A stretch of DNA of 64,000 bases from Pseudomonadota bacterium (GTDB taxonomy: Bacteria > Bdellovibrionota > Bacteriovoracia > Bacteriovoracales > Bacteriovoracaceae), in NCBI GenBank assembly GCA_027488375.1, contig JAIYBW010000002.1, positions 62,001 to 126,000 of the forward strand. Reading direction: 5' to 3'. Shown piece by piece: positions 1 through 8,032 of this stretch. The first letter of the stretch is position 1, and every line of letters begins with the position of its first letter. The translations under genes and the position numbers were made by a program. The notes below the pieces were generated by a model, which was given only the letters and a program-made list of their open reading frames with translations, ran no database searches and was not told where the DNA came from.

Positions 1-1100
1 AAGAAAGCAGACCAGTAAAATTTATTTTGATTTCTTCTTTTAACGACATCTAAAGTTGGGATTAGACTAAGACATAAAATTCGAGTCTCACTCTCCGTAT
101 TAGTCGTTTGCATTTTATCCATTTGATCTAAGGCTTCCCACATTGGGACAAATTGGTTCGAATACTGTGGAGCTTGCTGATAAAGCCTCATGCGACGAAG
201 ACTCGAGCTTAGCATTGACTCAAATACGTCCCAAGGGAAATTAACCATTCTCTCCTCTTTAAAAGAAATAAAAAGAAGTAACTCAGGCTGATTGTGACCT
301 GAGTACAATTTTAACATCACAGGCTCAGTCTCGAAGAGATCAGCGGCTACTTGTAGGGCCATTTCCTGCGCAAATTGTTCAATTCCATATTGATTAACTT
401 GGCCAAGCCACAATGCGGGAAAAGGATGGTGCTTTTTGTTAGACACTTCTGGAGAAATTAATTTTTGAAAGCTCTGATTTAATTCATAGAGTCCATAACC
501 CTGAATTCCATCCCAGAGCTCAAGTTTATTCAAGAGTGCTCGAGAAAAATCTTGGTTTATAGAATTTTTTTCAAGCTCAGTACAGAAATTTCTCATGAGC
601 TCAAAATTTGCTTTAAATTCTTCCGCTGAACTTCGATCAGAAATCAGTCTTTGTGACCGAGACTGAAGCCTATTAATTCTAAGTTCCAGTTCTTTTTTTT
701 CATTATTGTGTTTAATCGCTTCTTTTCTACGCTCAACGAGAGTCATAATTTGGAAGTTCAAAGAAGCATCACTGTGGATATATCCAAATGGTTTTAGACC
801 ATAGGTGGATTGTAAAAGAACCTTTGTCGATTCTTTTGAGTAGAAAACATAAGAAAGGCTTTGATCAAGAACCTTAGGATGTTGCTTGAACTGAACACTT
901 CCCTGGCTCATCTTGGTCACATCAATAATCACCATATCAGGTGTTTGAATATTAAGAGCTACCCAAAAATCATCTAAATTTTGAAAGAGTTGAGCAAAAA
1001 TATTATTTTGTCGAAGGGCCGAAGCAATTTCCTTGGCCGATGCCAAGTCTTCCATCAAAATCGCCACTGACAAATCTGTTCCATGAAGTGTGGTTTGCAT
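1..1100 (-). CDS. Receiver-like (CheY-type) signalling protein, 3' end outside window
   Basis: An uninterrupted reading frame runs from an ATG at 1100, with a clear GGGAGG ribosome-binding site just upstream, to the window edge (about 366 codons, no stop seen). The first 60 or so residues look like a degenerate response-regulator receiver: an AILMED strand with acidic residues near the N-terminus and a VIIDV strand carrying the usual phospho-acceptor aspartate position. A lysine/glutamate-rich helical linker follows (about residues 115-150), then a mixed alpha/beta region I do not recognise. It is probably a cytoplasmic signalling protein, but the output is unknown because the C-terminus lies outside. 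It may be transcribed with the shikimate kinase gene upstream. The gene call is firm; the receiver assignment is by eye. Confidence 0.7.
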   Translation of the reverse strand, partial: MQTTLHGTDLSVAILMEDLASAKEIASALRQNNIFAQLFQNLDDFWVALNIQTPDMVIIDVTKMSQGSVQFKQHPKVLDQSLSYVFYSKESTKVLLQSTYGLKPFGYIHSDASLNFQIMTLVERRKEAIKHNNEKKELELRINRLQSRSQRLISDRSSAEEFKANFELMRNFCTELEKNSINQDFSRALLNKLELWDGIQGYGLYELNQSFQKLISPEVSNKKHHPFPALWLGQVNQYGIEQFAQEMALQVAADLFETEPVMLKLYSGHNQPELLLFISFKEERMVNFPWDVFESMLSSSLRRMRLYQQAPQYSNQFVPMWEALDQMDKMQTTNTESETRILCLSLIPTLDVVKRRNQNKFYWSAF

Positions 1101-1288
1101 ACGGTCCTCCCGACCAAAATAACAATTTTGATAATGGTATCGGGCCCGCTAGACCATGTAAAGGATTTGAGAGGAAACAACCCTTGTTGACGCGGTCCAA
1201 AACTGTAGCCATTATGTCCAGTTTGAGCATTTAAATTATTTAATCCCAGAAAAAAGATTAAAGTTAAGATGACTTCAATTTCTCCCAA
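1055..1288 (-). CDS. Possible small secreted protein between two minus-strand genes
   Basis: This frame fills the gap between the shikimate kinase gene and the receiver-like gene. From a TTG at 1288 it gives about 77 residues. They begin with a convincing signal peptide (hydrophobic VILTLIFFLGL followed by an NAQ cleavage-type site) and a Gly/Ser/aromatic segment. It overlaps the end of the upstream gene and the first 46 bases of the downstream gene, an overlap style common in this window. There is no good ribosome-binding site at the TTG, so translation would rely on coupling or on a rare start codon. An equally plausible reading is a chance signal-peptide-like frame in a 163-base spacer. 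Confidence 0.3.
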   Translation of the reverse strand: MGEIEVILTLIFFLGLNNLNAQTGHNGYSFGPRQQGLFPLKSFTWSSGPDTIIKIVILVGRTVCKPHFMEQICQWRF

Positions 1289-1800
1289 AATATTTGCGCC
1301 AATTTTTCTGGAGGGAGTGTGCCATCTATTTGCCACGAGATTTGTGAAAATAATTTCATGCGAGTTTGATAAACATCCTTTAATGTTTCATCTCCTAGGC
1401 CGGCCATCGGACGGGATTCTAAACCTTGTTTTTTCATACGCTCCCAACAAACTTCATAAGGAACATTTAAAAAACAAAACTTTATTTTTCTACTCTTTGA
1501 ATAGAGCTCCCATAGCAGGGGCGAGAGGGTCCCTCCACCAAGGGCCAAAATTCCATGCCCCTCATCTTTTAACCAAGATTCAAATTCTTGACGTTCCCAT
1601 TTACGAAAAGTTTCCCACCCTACATCTTGAATCAGATGGGCAAGATCCTTATGTTTTTTTCCACGATTTTTAAAAATGATTTTATCGAGATCATCGAAAG
1701 CTTCCCAAGGCTCAACTCGAGTTGAACTTAATTCATGAATCAGGCTGGTTTTTCCGGAACCACTAAAGCCAGCTATCAATATTTTTTCGCACAAAGCCAT
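1264..1800 (-). CDS. aroK: Shikimate kinase family protein
   Basis: Predicted to phosphorylate shikimate with ATP in the shikimate pathway to aromatic amino acids. The 178-residue length is normal for the family. Visible motifs are the P-loop GFSGSGKTS near residue 11, a DDLDK segment at the place of the shikimate-binding DxD, the GWETFRKWE block that corresponds to GExxFRxxE, the GGGTL motif, and an SRPM segment corresponding to the lid region. The DDLDK variant and SRPM differ somewhat from textbook AroK, so a related small-molecule kinase remains possible. The ATG at 1800 has an AGAAGGG ribosome-binding site. Chorismate synthase (aroC) is far away at 26.4 kb, so the pathway is scattered. 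Confidence 0.75.
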   Translation of the reverse strand: MALCEKILIAGFSGSGKTSLIHELSSTRVEPWEAFDDLDKIIFKNRGKKHKDLAHLIQDVGWETFRKWERQEFESWLKDEGHGILALGGGTLSPLLWELYSKSRKIKFCFLNVPYEVCWERMKKQGLESRPMAGLGDETLKDVYQTRMKLFSQISWQIDGTLPPEKLAQIFWEKLKSS

Positions 1801-1866
1801 TTAGGCCCTTCTCAGATTGATTAATCTTTAATATGAAGTCATGAATCTACATTGAAAGGTAAGTTT

Positions 1867-2412
1867 ATGCAAAAACATGAAAATAAAGTCTCCGCTCAAA
1901 TTAATTTAATCAAATTACCGGCCAACACAGTCTATGAATTTGAACTAGACCATGAAACAGACTGGCTCAAAGAAATGCTTTTGGAAATGAATGAGCATGC
2001 TACGGATAAAAAACCAGATGTTTACCTTCAAGAAACTCATCTTCATGTCTATGGTGAAATAGAAAAGAAAAATAAAGTAGAAATGGGTGAATTTCTTATT
2101 GTTCGAGGAACGATTGAAGCCGAGTATGCTACTGAGTGTGTTCGAACCCTTAAGCCTATGAAAGTTGAACTAAATGTGCCCTTTAAAGTCTGTTTTATTG
2201 ATGAATCTATGGCCAATTCTGAGATGTTTGCTGAGATCGATGAGACTTGGGTTGAAAATGATACTTATGAAATCTATTTTTACACGAAGCGCACAATTAA
2301 TTTCCAAGAAATGGTTCATGAGCAAATTTATCTTAACTATAATCAATATCCAGTTCTTGACGCAGATGCAAAACTTCTTGGAGTTGATTGGCGCAATCCA
2401 CCAAAAGCTTAA
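1867..2412 (+). CDS. yceD: DUF177 / YceD-family protein upstream of rpmF
   Basis: This 181-residue acidic protein has the DUF177 layout: an N-terminal strand-rich half, then a segment with ECVRTLKPM, which corresponds to the family's CxRCL signature but lacks the second cysteine. The C-terminal half ends in a LGVDWRNPPKA segment, the usual LxxDPRNPP-like close. Family members are linked to 23S rRNA accumulation and ribosome assembly and nearly always sit next to rpmF, as here (about 100 bases upstream). I chose the ATG at 1867, which has an AAAGGT ribosome-binding site six bases away, rather than the TTG at 1852. Confidence 0.82.
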   Translation: MQKHENKVSAQINLIKLPANTVYEFELDHETDWLKEMLLEMNEHATDKKPDVYLQETHLHVYGEIEKKNKVEMGEFLIVRGTIEAEYATECVRTLKPMKVELNVPFKVCFIDESMANSEMFAEIDETWVENDTYEIYFYTKRTINFQEMVHEQIYLNYNQYPVLDADAKLLGVDWRNPPKA

Positions 2413-2514
2413 GTATTTTGGGCTTGGCAAGTGGCAAAATCTGTAATAGAAATAGAACCTCATTTTTACGATTAATGAAATATAGTTAGAATTTGAGTCA
2501 TATCGGAGGCATTT

Positions 2515-2724
2515 GTGGCAGTACCTAAGAAAAGAACCAGCGTATCTCGTAAGGGTTTAAGAAGAGCTGGTCAACATCATAAACTTTATAGAAAATTTCC
2601 TCAGGCTTGCCCAAATTGTGGTGACTCTGTACTTCCTCACCATGTATGCCCTTCTTGCGGTCATTACAAAGGTAAGCAAGTTATCGAGATTAAAGTTAAA
2701 GCTGAACAAGCTGCTGAAGCCTAA
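2515..2724 (+). CDS. rpmF: 50S ribosomal protein L32 (bL32)
   Basis: This small basic protein of 69 residues is part of the large ribosomal subunit. It starts with MAVPKKRTS, the usual bL32 N-terminus, and has two CxxC pairs (CPNC and CPSC, separated by a His-rich turn) forming a zinc ribbon, so it is the zinc-binding C+ form. The start is GTG at 2515 with a GGAGG site eight bases upstream. It follows the DUF177 gene and is closed by a strong terminator at 2748. Confidence 0.97.
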   Translation: MAVPKKRTSVSRKGLRRAGQHHKLYRKFPQACPNCGDSVLPHHVCPSCGHYKGKQVIEIKVKAEQAAEA

Positions 2725-2747
2725 TCATTAAATCAATTCGATCAAAT

Positions 2748-2775
2748 AAAAAAGCCTTCGAAAGAAGGCTTTTTT
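2748..2775 (+). terminator. Rho-independent terminator after rpmF
   Basis: A 12-base arm (AAAAAAGCCTTC) pairs with GAAGGCTTTTTT across a GAAA tetraloop, giving a stable stem with a T-run. It separates the yceD-rpmF unit from fabH, whose start codon lies only 18 bases downstream, so fabH needs readthrough or a promoter within this segment. Confidence 0.9.
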
Positions 2776-2792
2776 ATTTCTAAGAGGTATTC

Positions 2793-3791
2793 ATGAAGTT
2801 TAATACCAAGATCCTCGGCACTGGAAGCTATCTTCCTGAAAAAATTCTCACCAACAATGATATTGCGAAACGGGTAGATACCAATCATCAATGGATTGTT
2901 GAAAGAACTGGAATTCACGAAAGAAGAATTGCCGATCCTGCAAAGGATGAAACTCCAAGTGGGATGGCCAAAATGGCAACTCTCCGTGCTCTCGAGATGG
3001 CCAATCTCACTCCTAACGATATTGATCTCATTTTATTTTCAGCAACCATACCAGATCAATTCTTTCCTAATTCGGGTTGTATGCTCCAGCACAAGCTAGG
3101 TATGACGAATGCTTGCCCAGCTTTAGATATAAATGCGGCCTGTACAGGTTGGATGTATGCAGTTCCTATGGCCGATGCCATGATTAAAACTGGCCTCTAT
3201 AAGCACATTCTTGTTGTAGGAAGTGAAATGACGAGTTCATTTAACAATTGGGATGATCGCAATACTTGCATTCTTTTTGGTGATGGATGTGGAGTGGCCA
3301 TTCTTGGAAGGGCTTCAGATAATGAGGAATCAAAAATTTATTCAACTGTTCTAACCGCCGATTCAACTAAAAAAGACCATCTCCAACTTCTTGCTGGAGG
3401 GGCCGTCAAAAGAATCACTCATGACGTTCTTGATCGCGGCGAAAACTGGGTTTCTATGAATGGCCAGGAAGTTTTTAAATCGGCCGTAAAAACTATGGCA
3501 TCTCTTAGTGAGAAAGTCATTCACGACTCTGGTAAAACAATGAATGATGTGGATTGGTTTATCCCCCATCAAGCAAATTTAAGAATCATTGAAGCCGTTG
3601 GAAACAGATTTGGATTTCCTCAAGAAAAAGTGATCATTAATGTGGACAAGTATGCGAACACATCATCGGCCACAGTTCCAATAGCTCTTGATGAATCCAT
3701 CAGAAGTGGAAAAATTAAGCGCGGTGATAACCTTTTAATGGCAGCCTTTGGTGCAGGTCTAACGGCCGGAGCTGTCTTTCTAAAATACTAA
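2793..3791 (+). CDS. fabH: Beta-ketoacyl-ACP synthase III
   Basis: FabH starts each fatty acid by condensing acetyl-CoA (or another short acyl-CoA) with malonyl-ACP in the cytoplasm. The 332-residue protein carries the full catalytic triad: Cys117 in NAACTGW, His259 in FIPHQAN and Asn289 in KYANTSSAT. The GAGLTAGA glycine-rich end is also typical. It begins a tight block fabH-fabD-fabG and has an AGAGG ribosome-binding site. In many bacteria plsX sits directly upstream; here rpmF does instead. Confidence 0.96.
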   Translation: MKFNTKILGTGSYLPEKILTNNDIAKRVDTNHQWIVERTGIHERRIADPAKDETPSGMAKMATLRALEMANLTPNDIDLILFSATIPDQFFPNSGCMLQHKLGMTNACPALDINAACTGWMYAVPMADAMIKTGLYKHILVVGSEMTSSFNNWDDRNTCILFGDGCGVAILGRASDNEESKIYSTVLTADSTKKDHLQLLAGGAVKRITHDVLDRGENWVSMNGQEVFKSAVKTMASLSEKVIHDSGKTMNDVDWFIPHQANLRIIEAVGNRFGFPQEKVIINVDKYANTSSATVPIALDESIRSGKIKRGDNLLMAAFGAGLTAGAVFLKY

Positions 3792-3799
3792 GGTAAAAT

Positions 3800-4732
3800 A
3801 TGAAAGTCACAATCGTCTTCCCTGGTCAGGGTACACAGTATGTTGGAATGGGTAAAAACTTTGAAGGAACAAATTTCTTCGAAAAGGCCAATGAGGCTGT
3901 TGGATACAACCTGGCCGGACTCATGCTCGAGGGCCCAGCAGAAAATTTAAAATTAACTGAGAACACACAACCAGCGATTGTTGCTCACTCGCTCATGCTC
4001 TTTGAAGAACTTAAAATGATTCTTGCAGGAAAAGGGATTAGTGTTGAACAGGTTTTAGGACACTCCGTAGGAGAATATGCAGCTCTTTCAGCCGCGGGTG
4101 TTTTGAGTTTTGAAGATGCAGTTCGGGCCGTACACTTCAGAGGCAAATTCATGCAGGAGGCGACTCCTGCCGGTAAAGGCACCATGTATGCCATCCTCAA
4201 ACAAAATGAAGAGATCATCCGTGAAGCTTGTAAACTGGCCTCAACTGAAAGTGAAAAAGTATCTCCGGCAAATTTTAATGAACCTGCTCAAATTGTTATT
4301 TCCGGTGATAAACTGGCCTGCGAGCGGGCCCTTAAAATCATGGAAGAAAAAACTGGCGCACGGGTCAAGGCGATTGAGCTTCAAGTTTCAGCTCCTTTTC
4401 ATTGCGAACTCATGAAACCAGCTGAGCTTAAATTAAAAGATGTCTTAATGAAATGCACTTTTGATCATCAGCGAATCCCTTATGTGGCGAATGTTGATGC
4501 CCAAAAATATGGCCTTGAGACACCTTATGAAACAATCATAGAAAATTTACTGAAACAAGTTTGTGGAAGTGTTCTCTGGACACAGAGTATTCAAAAATTA
4601 GCTGATGATTCTATTGTTATCGAGTGTGGACCGGGCAAAGTTCTGGCCGGTCTTATCAAAAAAATTAATCCAAATATTCGAGTGATCAGTCTGGATTCAG
4701 AAACTGGTTTCTCAGAAGTCGAGGCTTTATGA
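3800..4732 (+). CDS. fabD: Malonyl-CoA:ACP transacylase
   Basis: FabD moves malonyl groups from CoA to acyl carrier protein, supplying the elongation cycle. Key residues are in place: nucleophile Ser89 in GHSVGEY, Arg114 in HFRGKFMQ and His201 in APFHCELM, with the N-terminal FPGQGTQ motif. Length (310) is normal. It starts 8 bases after fabH and its last four bases overlap the fabG start (ATGA), so the two are translationally coupled. Confidence 0.96.
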   Translation: MKVTIVFPGQGTQYVGMGKNFEGTNFFEKANEAVGYNLAGLMLEGPAENLKLTENTQPAIVAHSLMLFEELKMILAGKGISVEQVLGHSVGEYAALSAAGVLSFEDAVRAVHFRGKFMQEATPAGKGTMYAILKQNEEIIREACKLASTESEKVSPANFNEPAQIVISGDKLACERALKIMEEKTGARVKAIELQVSAPFHCELMKPAELKLKDVLMKCTFDHQRIPYVANVDAQKYGLETPYETIIENLLKQVCGSVLWTQSIQKLADDSIVIECGPGKVLAGLIKKINPNIRVISLDSETGFSEVEAL

Positions 4733-5487
4733 TCGCAAGTTTTTCTGATTTAAAAAATAAAGTGATCCTTGTGACTGGTGCTGGTCGCGGGATCGGAAAA
4801 TCCATCGCACTTTCCTTGGCCGCCCAAGGGGCTCATGTTGTTTTTAACTATCGTGGAGATGAAGCTAAGGCAACTGAACTCAAAGAAGAATTAGAAAAAG
4901 CTGGCGGCAAGGCGACAGGTTTAAAGTTTGATGTCACAGATTATGAAGCTATGACTAAAGCGATTGATGAATTTACAAAAACCGTCGCTCCCATTTCTGG
5001 GCTGGTCAATAATGCTGGTATTTCCAAAGATACTCTCCTTCTTCGCTTAAAGCCGGATGAAATTTCAAGCATTCTCGATACAAACTTAAAAGGTTCCATG
5101 ATGGTGACTCAGGCCCTTTCAAGAAATTTTTTAAAAGCCGAAAATGTGTCTATCGTTCATATGAGTTCAATCGTTGGACTTATGGGAAATGCTTCTCAAG
5201 CAGCCTATGCGGCTTCAAAAGCAGGCCTTATTGGTTTTTCAAAATCAGTCGCAAAAGAGCTGGCCTCAAGAAATGTTCGCTCAAATGTCATTTGTCCTGG
5301 GTTTATCCAAACCGACATGACAGATGCCTTAAATGAAAAAGCCAAAGAAGAATATTCTAAAGTTATTCCTCTCGGTCGATTTGGAACCACGGAGGAGGTC
5401 TCAAACCTCACCTGTTTTCTCTTAAGCCAGGCTTCTTCTTATATCACTGGGGAAACATTCAAGATTGATGGTGGAATGTACATTTAA
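4729..5487 (+). CDS. fabG: 3-oxoacyl-ACP reductase (SDR family)
   Basis: FabG reduces beta-ketoacyl-ACP with NADPH. This 252-residue short-chain dehydrogenase has the cofactor motif TGAGRGIG near residue 16, NNAG near 94, and the catalytic set Ser147, Tyr160, Lys164 (YAASK). The C-terminal ITGETFKIDGGMYI matches FabG proteins. The ATGA overlap with fabD and its place between fabD and acpP make the specific assignment safe despite the large SDR family. Confidence 0.94.
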   Translation: MIASFSDLKNKVILVTGAGRGIGKSIALSLAAQGAHVVFNYRGDEAKATELKEELEKAGGKATGLKFDVTDYEAMTKAIDEFTKTVAPISGLVNNAGISKDTLLLRLKPDEISSILDTNLKGSMMVTQALSRNFLKAENVSIVHMSSIVGLMGNASQAAYAASKAGLIGFSKSVAKELASRNVRSNVICPGFIQTDMTDALNEKAKEEYSKVIPLGRFGTTEEVSNLTCFLLSQASSYITGETFKIDGGMYI

Positions 5488-5564
5488 GCTTCCCATCATA
5501 AAAACGCCATTTGAATACAAGGCTTTATGTTATTTCGCAAATGGTCAATAAATGCTAATTAAAA

Positions 5565-5593
5565 TTGACGATGGCAAGTAACTTTAATAAGTT
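5565..5593 (+). promoter_or_regulatory. Candidate sigma-70-type promoter for acpP
   Basis: The 136-base gap before acpP contains TTGACG (5565) and, 17 bases on, TAAGTT. This is a good -35 with a poor -10. AcpP is normally needed in large amounts, so a private promoter here is expected, but this match is weak and judged by eye. Confidence 0.3.
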
Positions 5594-5623
5594 AGTGCCA
5601 CTCAAATTTTGGAGGATATTTTA

Positions 5624-5857
5624 ATGGAACTACAAGACAAGGTTATTAAGCTCGTTTCGGAAGCTACAAAGATGGATGCTGCCAACATTAGTCTTAATAC
5701 CAGCTTCGTTGACGATCTAAACCTCGACTCGTTAGACATGGTTGAACTCATGATGAAAATGGAAGATGAGTTTGGCGTTGAGATTCCTGAGGATGAAACA
5801 GAGAATCTTAAGTCGATTGGCGATGTTGTTACTTATCTAAAAGCAAAGTCACACTAA
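5624..5857 (+). CDS. acpP: Acyl carrier protein
   Basis: This 77-residue acidic protein carries the growing acyl chain on a 4'-phosphopantetheine arm attached to Ser36 in LNLDSLDMVEL, the invariant DSL site. The helix pattern and EDEFGVEIPEDE segment are typical of bacterial AcpP. I start at ATG 5624, which has GGAGG eight bases upstream; a TTG at 5609 would put the ribosome-binding site inside the gene. It lies between fabG and fabF as in many bacteria and has its own terminator, consistent with high expression. Confidence 0.96.
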   Translation: MELQDKVIKLVSEATKMDAANISLNTSFVDDLNLDSLDMVELMMKMEDEFGVEIPEDETENLKSIGDVVTYLKAKSH

Positions 5858-5859
5858 TA

Positions 5860-5885
5860 AAAAAGCCTCCGAAAGGAGGCTTTTT
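5860..5885 (+). terminator. Rho-independent terminator after acpP
   Basis: AAAAAGCCTCC pairs with GGAGGCTTTTT around a GAAA tetraloop, three bases after the acpP stop. The design copies the rpmF terminator (A-tract, short GC stem, GAAA, T-tract). fabF starts about 20 bases downstream, so partial readthrough probably sets the acpP:fabF ratio. Confidence 0.88.
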
Positions 5886-5903
5886 AGTTTATGGATGAAT
5901 TTT

Positions 5904-7148
5904 ATGAAATTAAATAGAGTTGCTGTCACAGGAATGGGGGCCATCTGTGGTCTCGGTCACTCCCTTGATGAAGTTTGGCAAAATGCCCTTGCCGGAAAAT
6001 CTGGTATTTCAACCATCGAAAGACAAAGTACAGAAAATTGGCCAGTCACCTTTGCTGGCGAGATCAAAAATTTTAAACTTGATCCCTCACTTATGGATTT
6101 AAAAGATCAAGATCGTTTTGATCTTTTCAACCAATATGCCCTTCACTCAACAGCTGAAGCTCTTAAGCAGTCAAAGCTTCTTGAAGCTCAATATGCTCCT
6201 GAGAAAATTGGGATTATCTTTGGAACTGGCCTTGGTGGATTTCCTCATATTGAAATGAATCACAAGATTTATCTCGAGAAAGGGGCCCGTCGAGTGACTC
6301 CGTTCTTTATTCCCTCTGTTATTCCTAATATGCCTGAAGGTTTAATCTCTATTCATTATGGCTTTAAAGGGATTAACTTTGCCGTTGCTTCAGCTTGCGC
6401 TTCTAGTGCTCATGCAATTGGATTGGCCGCAACTGAAATTATGATGGGTCGCCAAGACGCCATGATTACGGGTGGAACTGAAGGTGTGATCACCGGTTAT
6501 ACCATTGCTGGTTTTGCGAGCATGAAAGCCCTTTCCAAAAGAAATGATGAGCCTCACCGCGCTTCTCGTCCTTATGATGTGGATCGTGATGGGTTTGTTA
6601 TGGGTGAGGGAGCAGGCATTCTTATTCTTGAAAATCTCGAAAAAGCACAGGCCCGTGGTGCAAAAATTATTGCTGAGATTGTAGGTTTTGGCGCAAGCTC
6701 AGATGCTCATCATATAACGGCCCCTCATCCAGAAGGATCAGGAGCTCTCCTCTGTATGCAACAGACTCTTGAGAGTTCAGGAATCAAAAAAGAAGAAGTT
6801 GGGTATGTGAATGCTCACGGAACTTCCACTCCTCTTGGAGATATTGCAGAAACTCAAGCGATTAAAAAAGTTTTTGGAAATCATGCTTATTCCATGTCAG
6901 TGAGTTCTACAAAATCTATGACGGGACATCTTCTTGGAGCAGCTGGAGGACTTGAGAGTATTTTCTGCATCAAGGCCCTTGAGACAGGAATCCTTCCGCC
7001 AACAATTAATCTTGAAAATCAAGATCCTCAATGTGATCTGGATTATGTTCCTAACCAGCCTAAGAAAAAAGATATTATGTACGCCTTGAATAACTCTTTC
7101 GGTTTTGGTGGTACAAACTCTTCGACACTTTTTAAAAAATACATTTAA
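5904..7148 (+). CDS. fabF: Beta-ketoacyl-ACP synthase II
   Basis: FabF elongates acyl-ACP by condensation with malonyl-ACP. From ATG 5904 the protein is 414 residues, starting MKLNRVAVTGMG, which lines up with FabF N-termini; the ATG at 5895 would add three residues. The thiolase-fold triad is present: Cys165 in ASACASSAHA, a His in NAHGTSTPLGD, and a His in KSMTGHLLGAAG. The end NNSFGFGGTNSS is characteristic. It closes the fatty acid block and faces the convergent permease gene. Confidence 0.95.
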   Translation: MKLNRVAVTGMGAICGLGHSLDEVWQNALAGKSGISTIERQSTENWPVTFAGEIKNFKLDPSLMDLKDQDRFDLFNQYALHSTAEALKQSKLLEAQYAPEKIGIIFGTGLGGFPHIEMNHKIYLEKGARRVTPFFIPSVIPNMPEGLISIHYGFKGINFAVASACASSAHAIGLAATEIMMGRQDAMITGGTEGVITGYTIAGFASMKALSKRNDEPHRASRPYDVDRDGFVMGEGAGILILENLEKAQARGAKIIAEIVGFGASSDAHHITAPHPEGSGALLCMQQTLESSGIKKEEVGYVNAHGTSTPLGDIAETQAIKKVFGNHAYSMSVSSTKSMTGHLLGAAGGLESIFCIKALETGILPPTINLENQDPQCDLDYVPNQPKKKDIMYALNNSFGFGGTNSSTLFKKYI

Positions 7149-7164
7149 TTTGTGGTCTCTCTCT

Positions 7165-7884
7165 TTAGAGGGAGAGACCTAAAATGATAGCATTTGATAA
7201 GATAAAGAAAGTGATCATTTGTTGATAAGTCTCTTCTCTCGTTTTAATAAATATTTTTTGCCCAATAAGTAATCTTACAGCAAGTGCCAGGGCCGCCGAA
7301 AAGATGTGATTGAATTCCAACTTAGAACCAAAGAAAAAAATAAGAAATAAAAGCTGAAGACCGGCCATAAAAGCGTAATCGAAACTTATAGCGGCCAGAA
7401 CTCTTTTTTTATCTGGATAAAGTGAGGAGGCCAGAGGGGCCAAAACTGAACCACCCATATTAGACAATCCGTGAATCATTCCCATGATAGTCAGAGTCGT
7501 TGAAATATTATTTTTCATCGTATGCTGCAACTTTCTCTGCATTTTTGAGGAACTTCGAATAATAAAGGTCATCAATAGCATTAAACATACGACTAATTTA
7601 ATTTCAAACTTGAGATCAAATTTTAACCCAAGAAATAATCCGCCTATCAAGGCCGGAATACAGAAAAGAATAAAATTCTTCCTATAACCCCATTCTAGCT
7701 TATGCTCCCGGTAGTCCCAAACCTGACTTAAACTTAAAATGAGTGATGATGGTAAAAGATAAAGAAGGGCTTCCTGATAATTTAGGCCCATAAGCAGGAG
7801 CAAAGGAGTTCCAAAAAGCAAAATCCCTACCCCAAAGAGAGACTGCACGATAGATAAGATAAAAATGAGTCCAAAAATTTCCAT
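7165..7884 (-). CDS. TauE/SafE-family membrane permease
   Basis: A polytopic inner-membrane protein of about 239 residues with roughly seven or eight hydrophobic helices. The N-terminal helix carries a QSLFGVGILLFGTPLLLLMG pattern, the glycine/proline-rich signature of the TauE/SafE (sulfite exporter/UPF0721) family, and the second half repeats it weakly around GLSNMGGSVLAPLAS. Family members move small organic or inorganic anions; no substrate can be inferred here. ATG 7884 is preferred over the TTG at 7890. It converges with fabF with only 16 bases between the stops. Confidence 0.75.
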   Translation of the reverse strand: MEIFGLIFILSIVQSLFGVGILLFGTPLLLLMGLNYQEALLYLLPSSLILSLSQVWDYREHKLEWGYRKNFILFCIPALIGGLFLGLKFDLKFEIKLVVCLMLLMTFIIRSSSKMQRKLQHTMKNNISTTLTIMGMIHGLSNMGGSVLAPLASSLYPDKKRVLAAISFDYAFMAGLQLLFLIFFFGSKLEFNHIFSAALALAVRLLIGQKIFIKTREETYQQMITFFILSNAIILGLSL

Positions 7885-8032
7885 AGACAAAGACTAACCT
7901 AAAAAGGCTCTCACATTGCTCTAAGATGTAGAAATTACAGACCAACGACGGACTGCAACTTATTGTTTTTTAATAGGCAGAATTCTTAACTTTCCCTAAA
8001 ATAGAGAAAACCCTTTGCGGAGATAGTGCTCT

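Noticed and set aside
7154-7179. Hairpin GGTCTCTC...GAGAGACC between fabF and the TauE gene
   Set aside because: Perfect eight-base stem but no T-run on either side and it lies partly inside the permease gene, so a terminator call is not supported.
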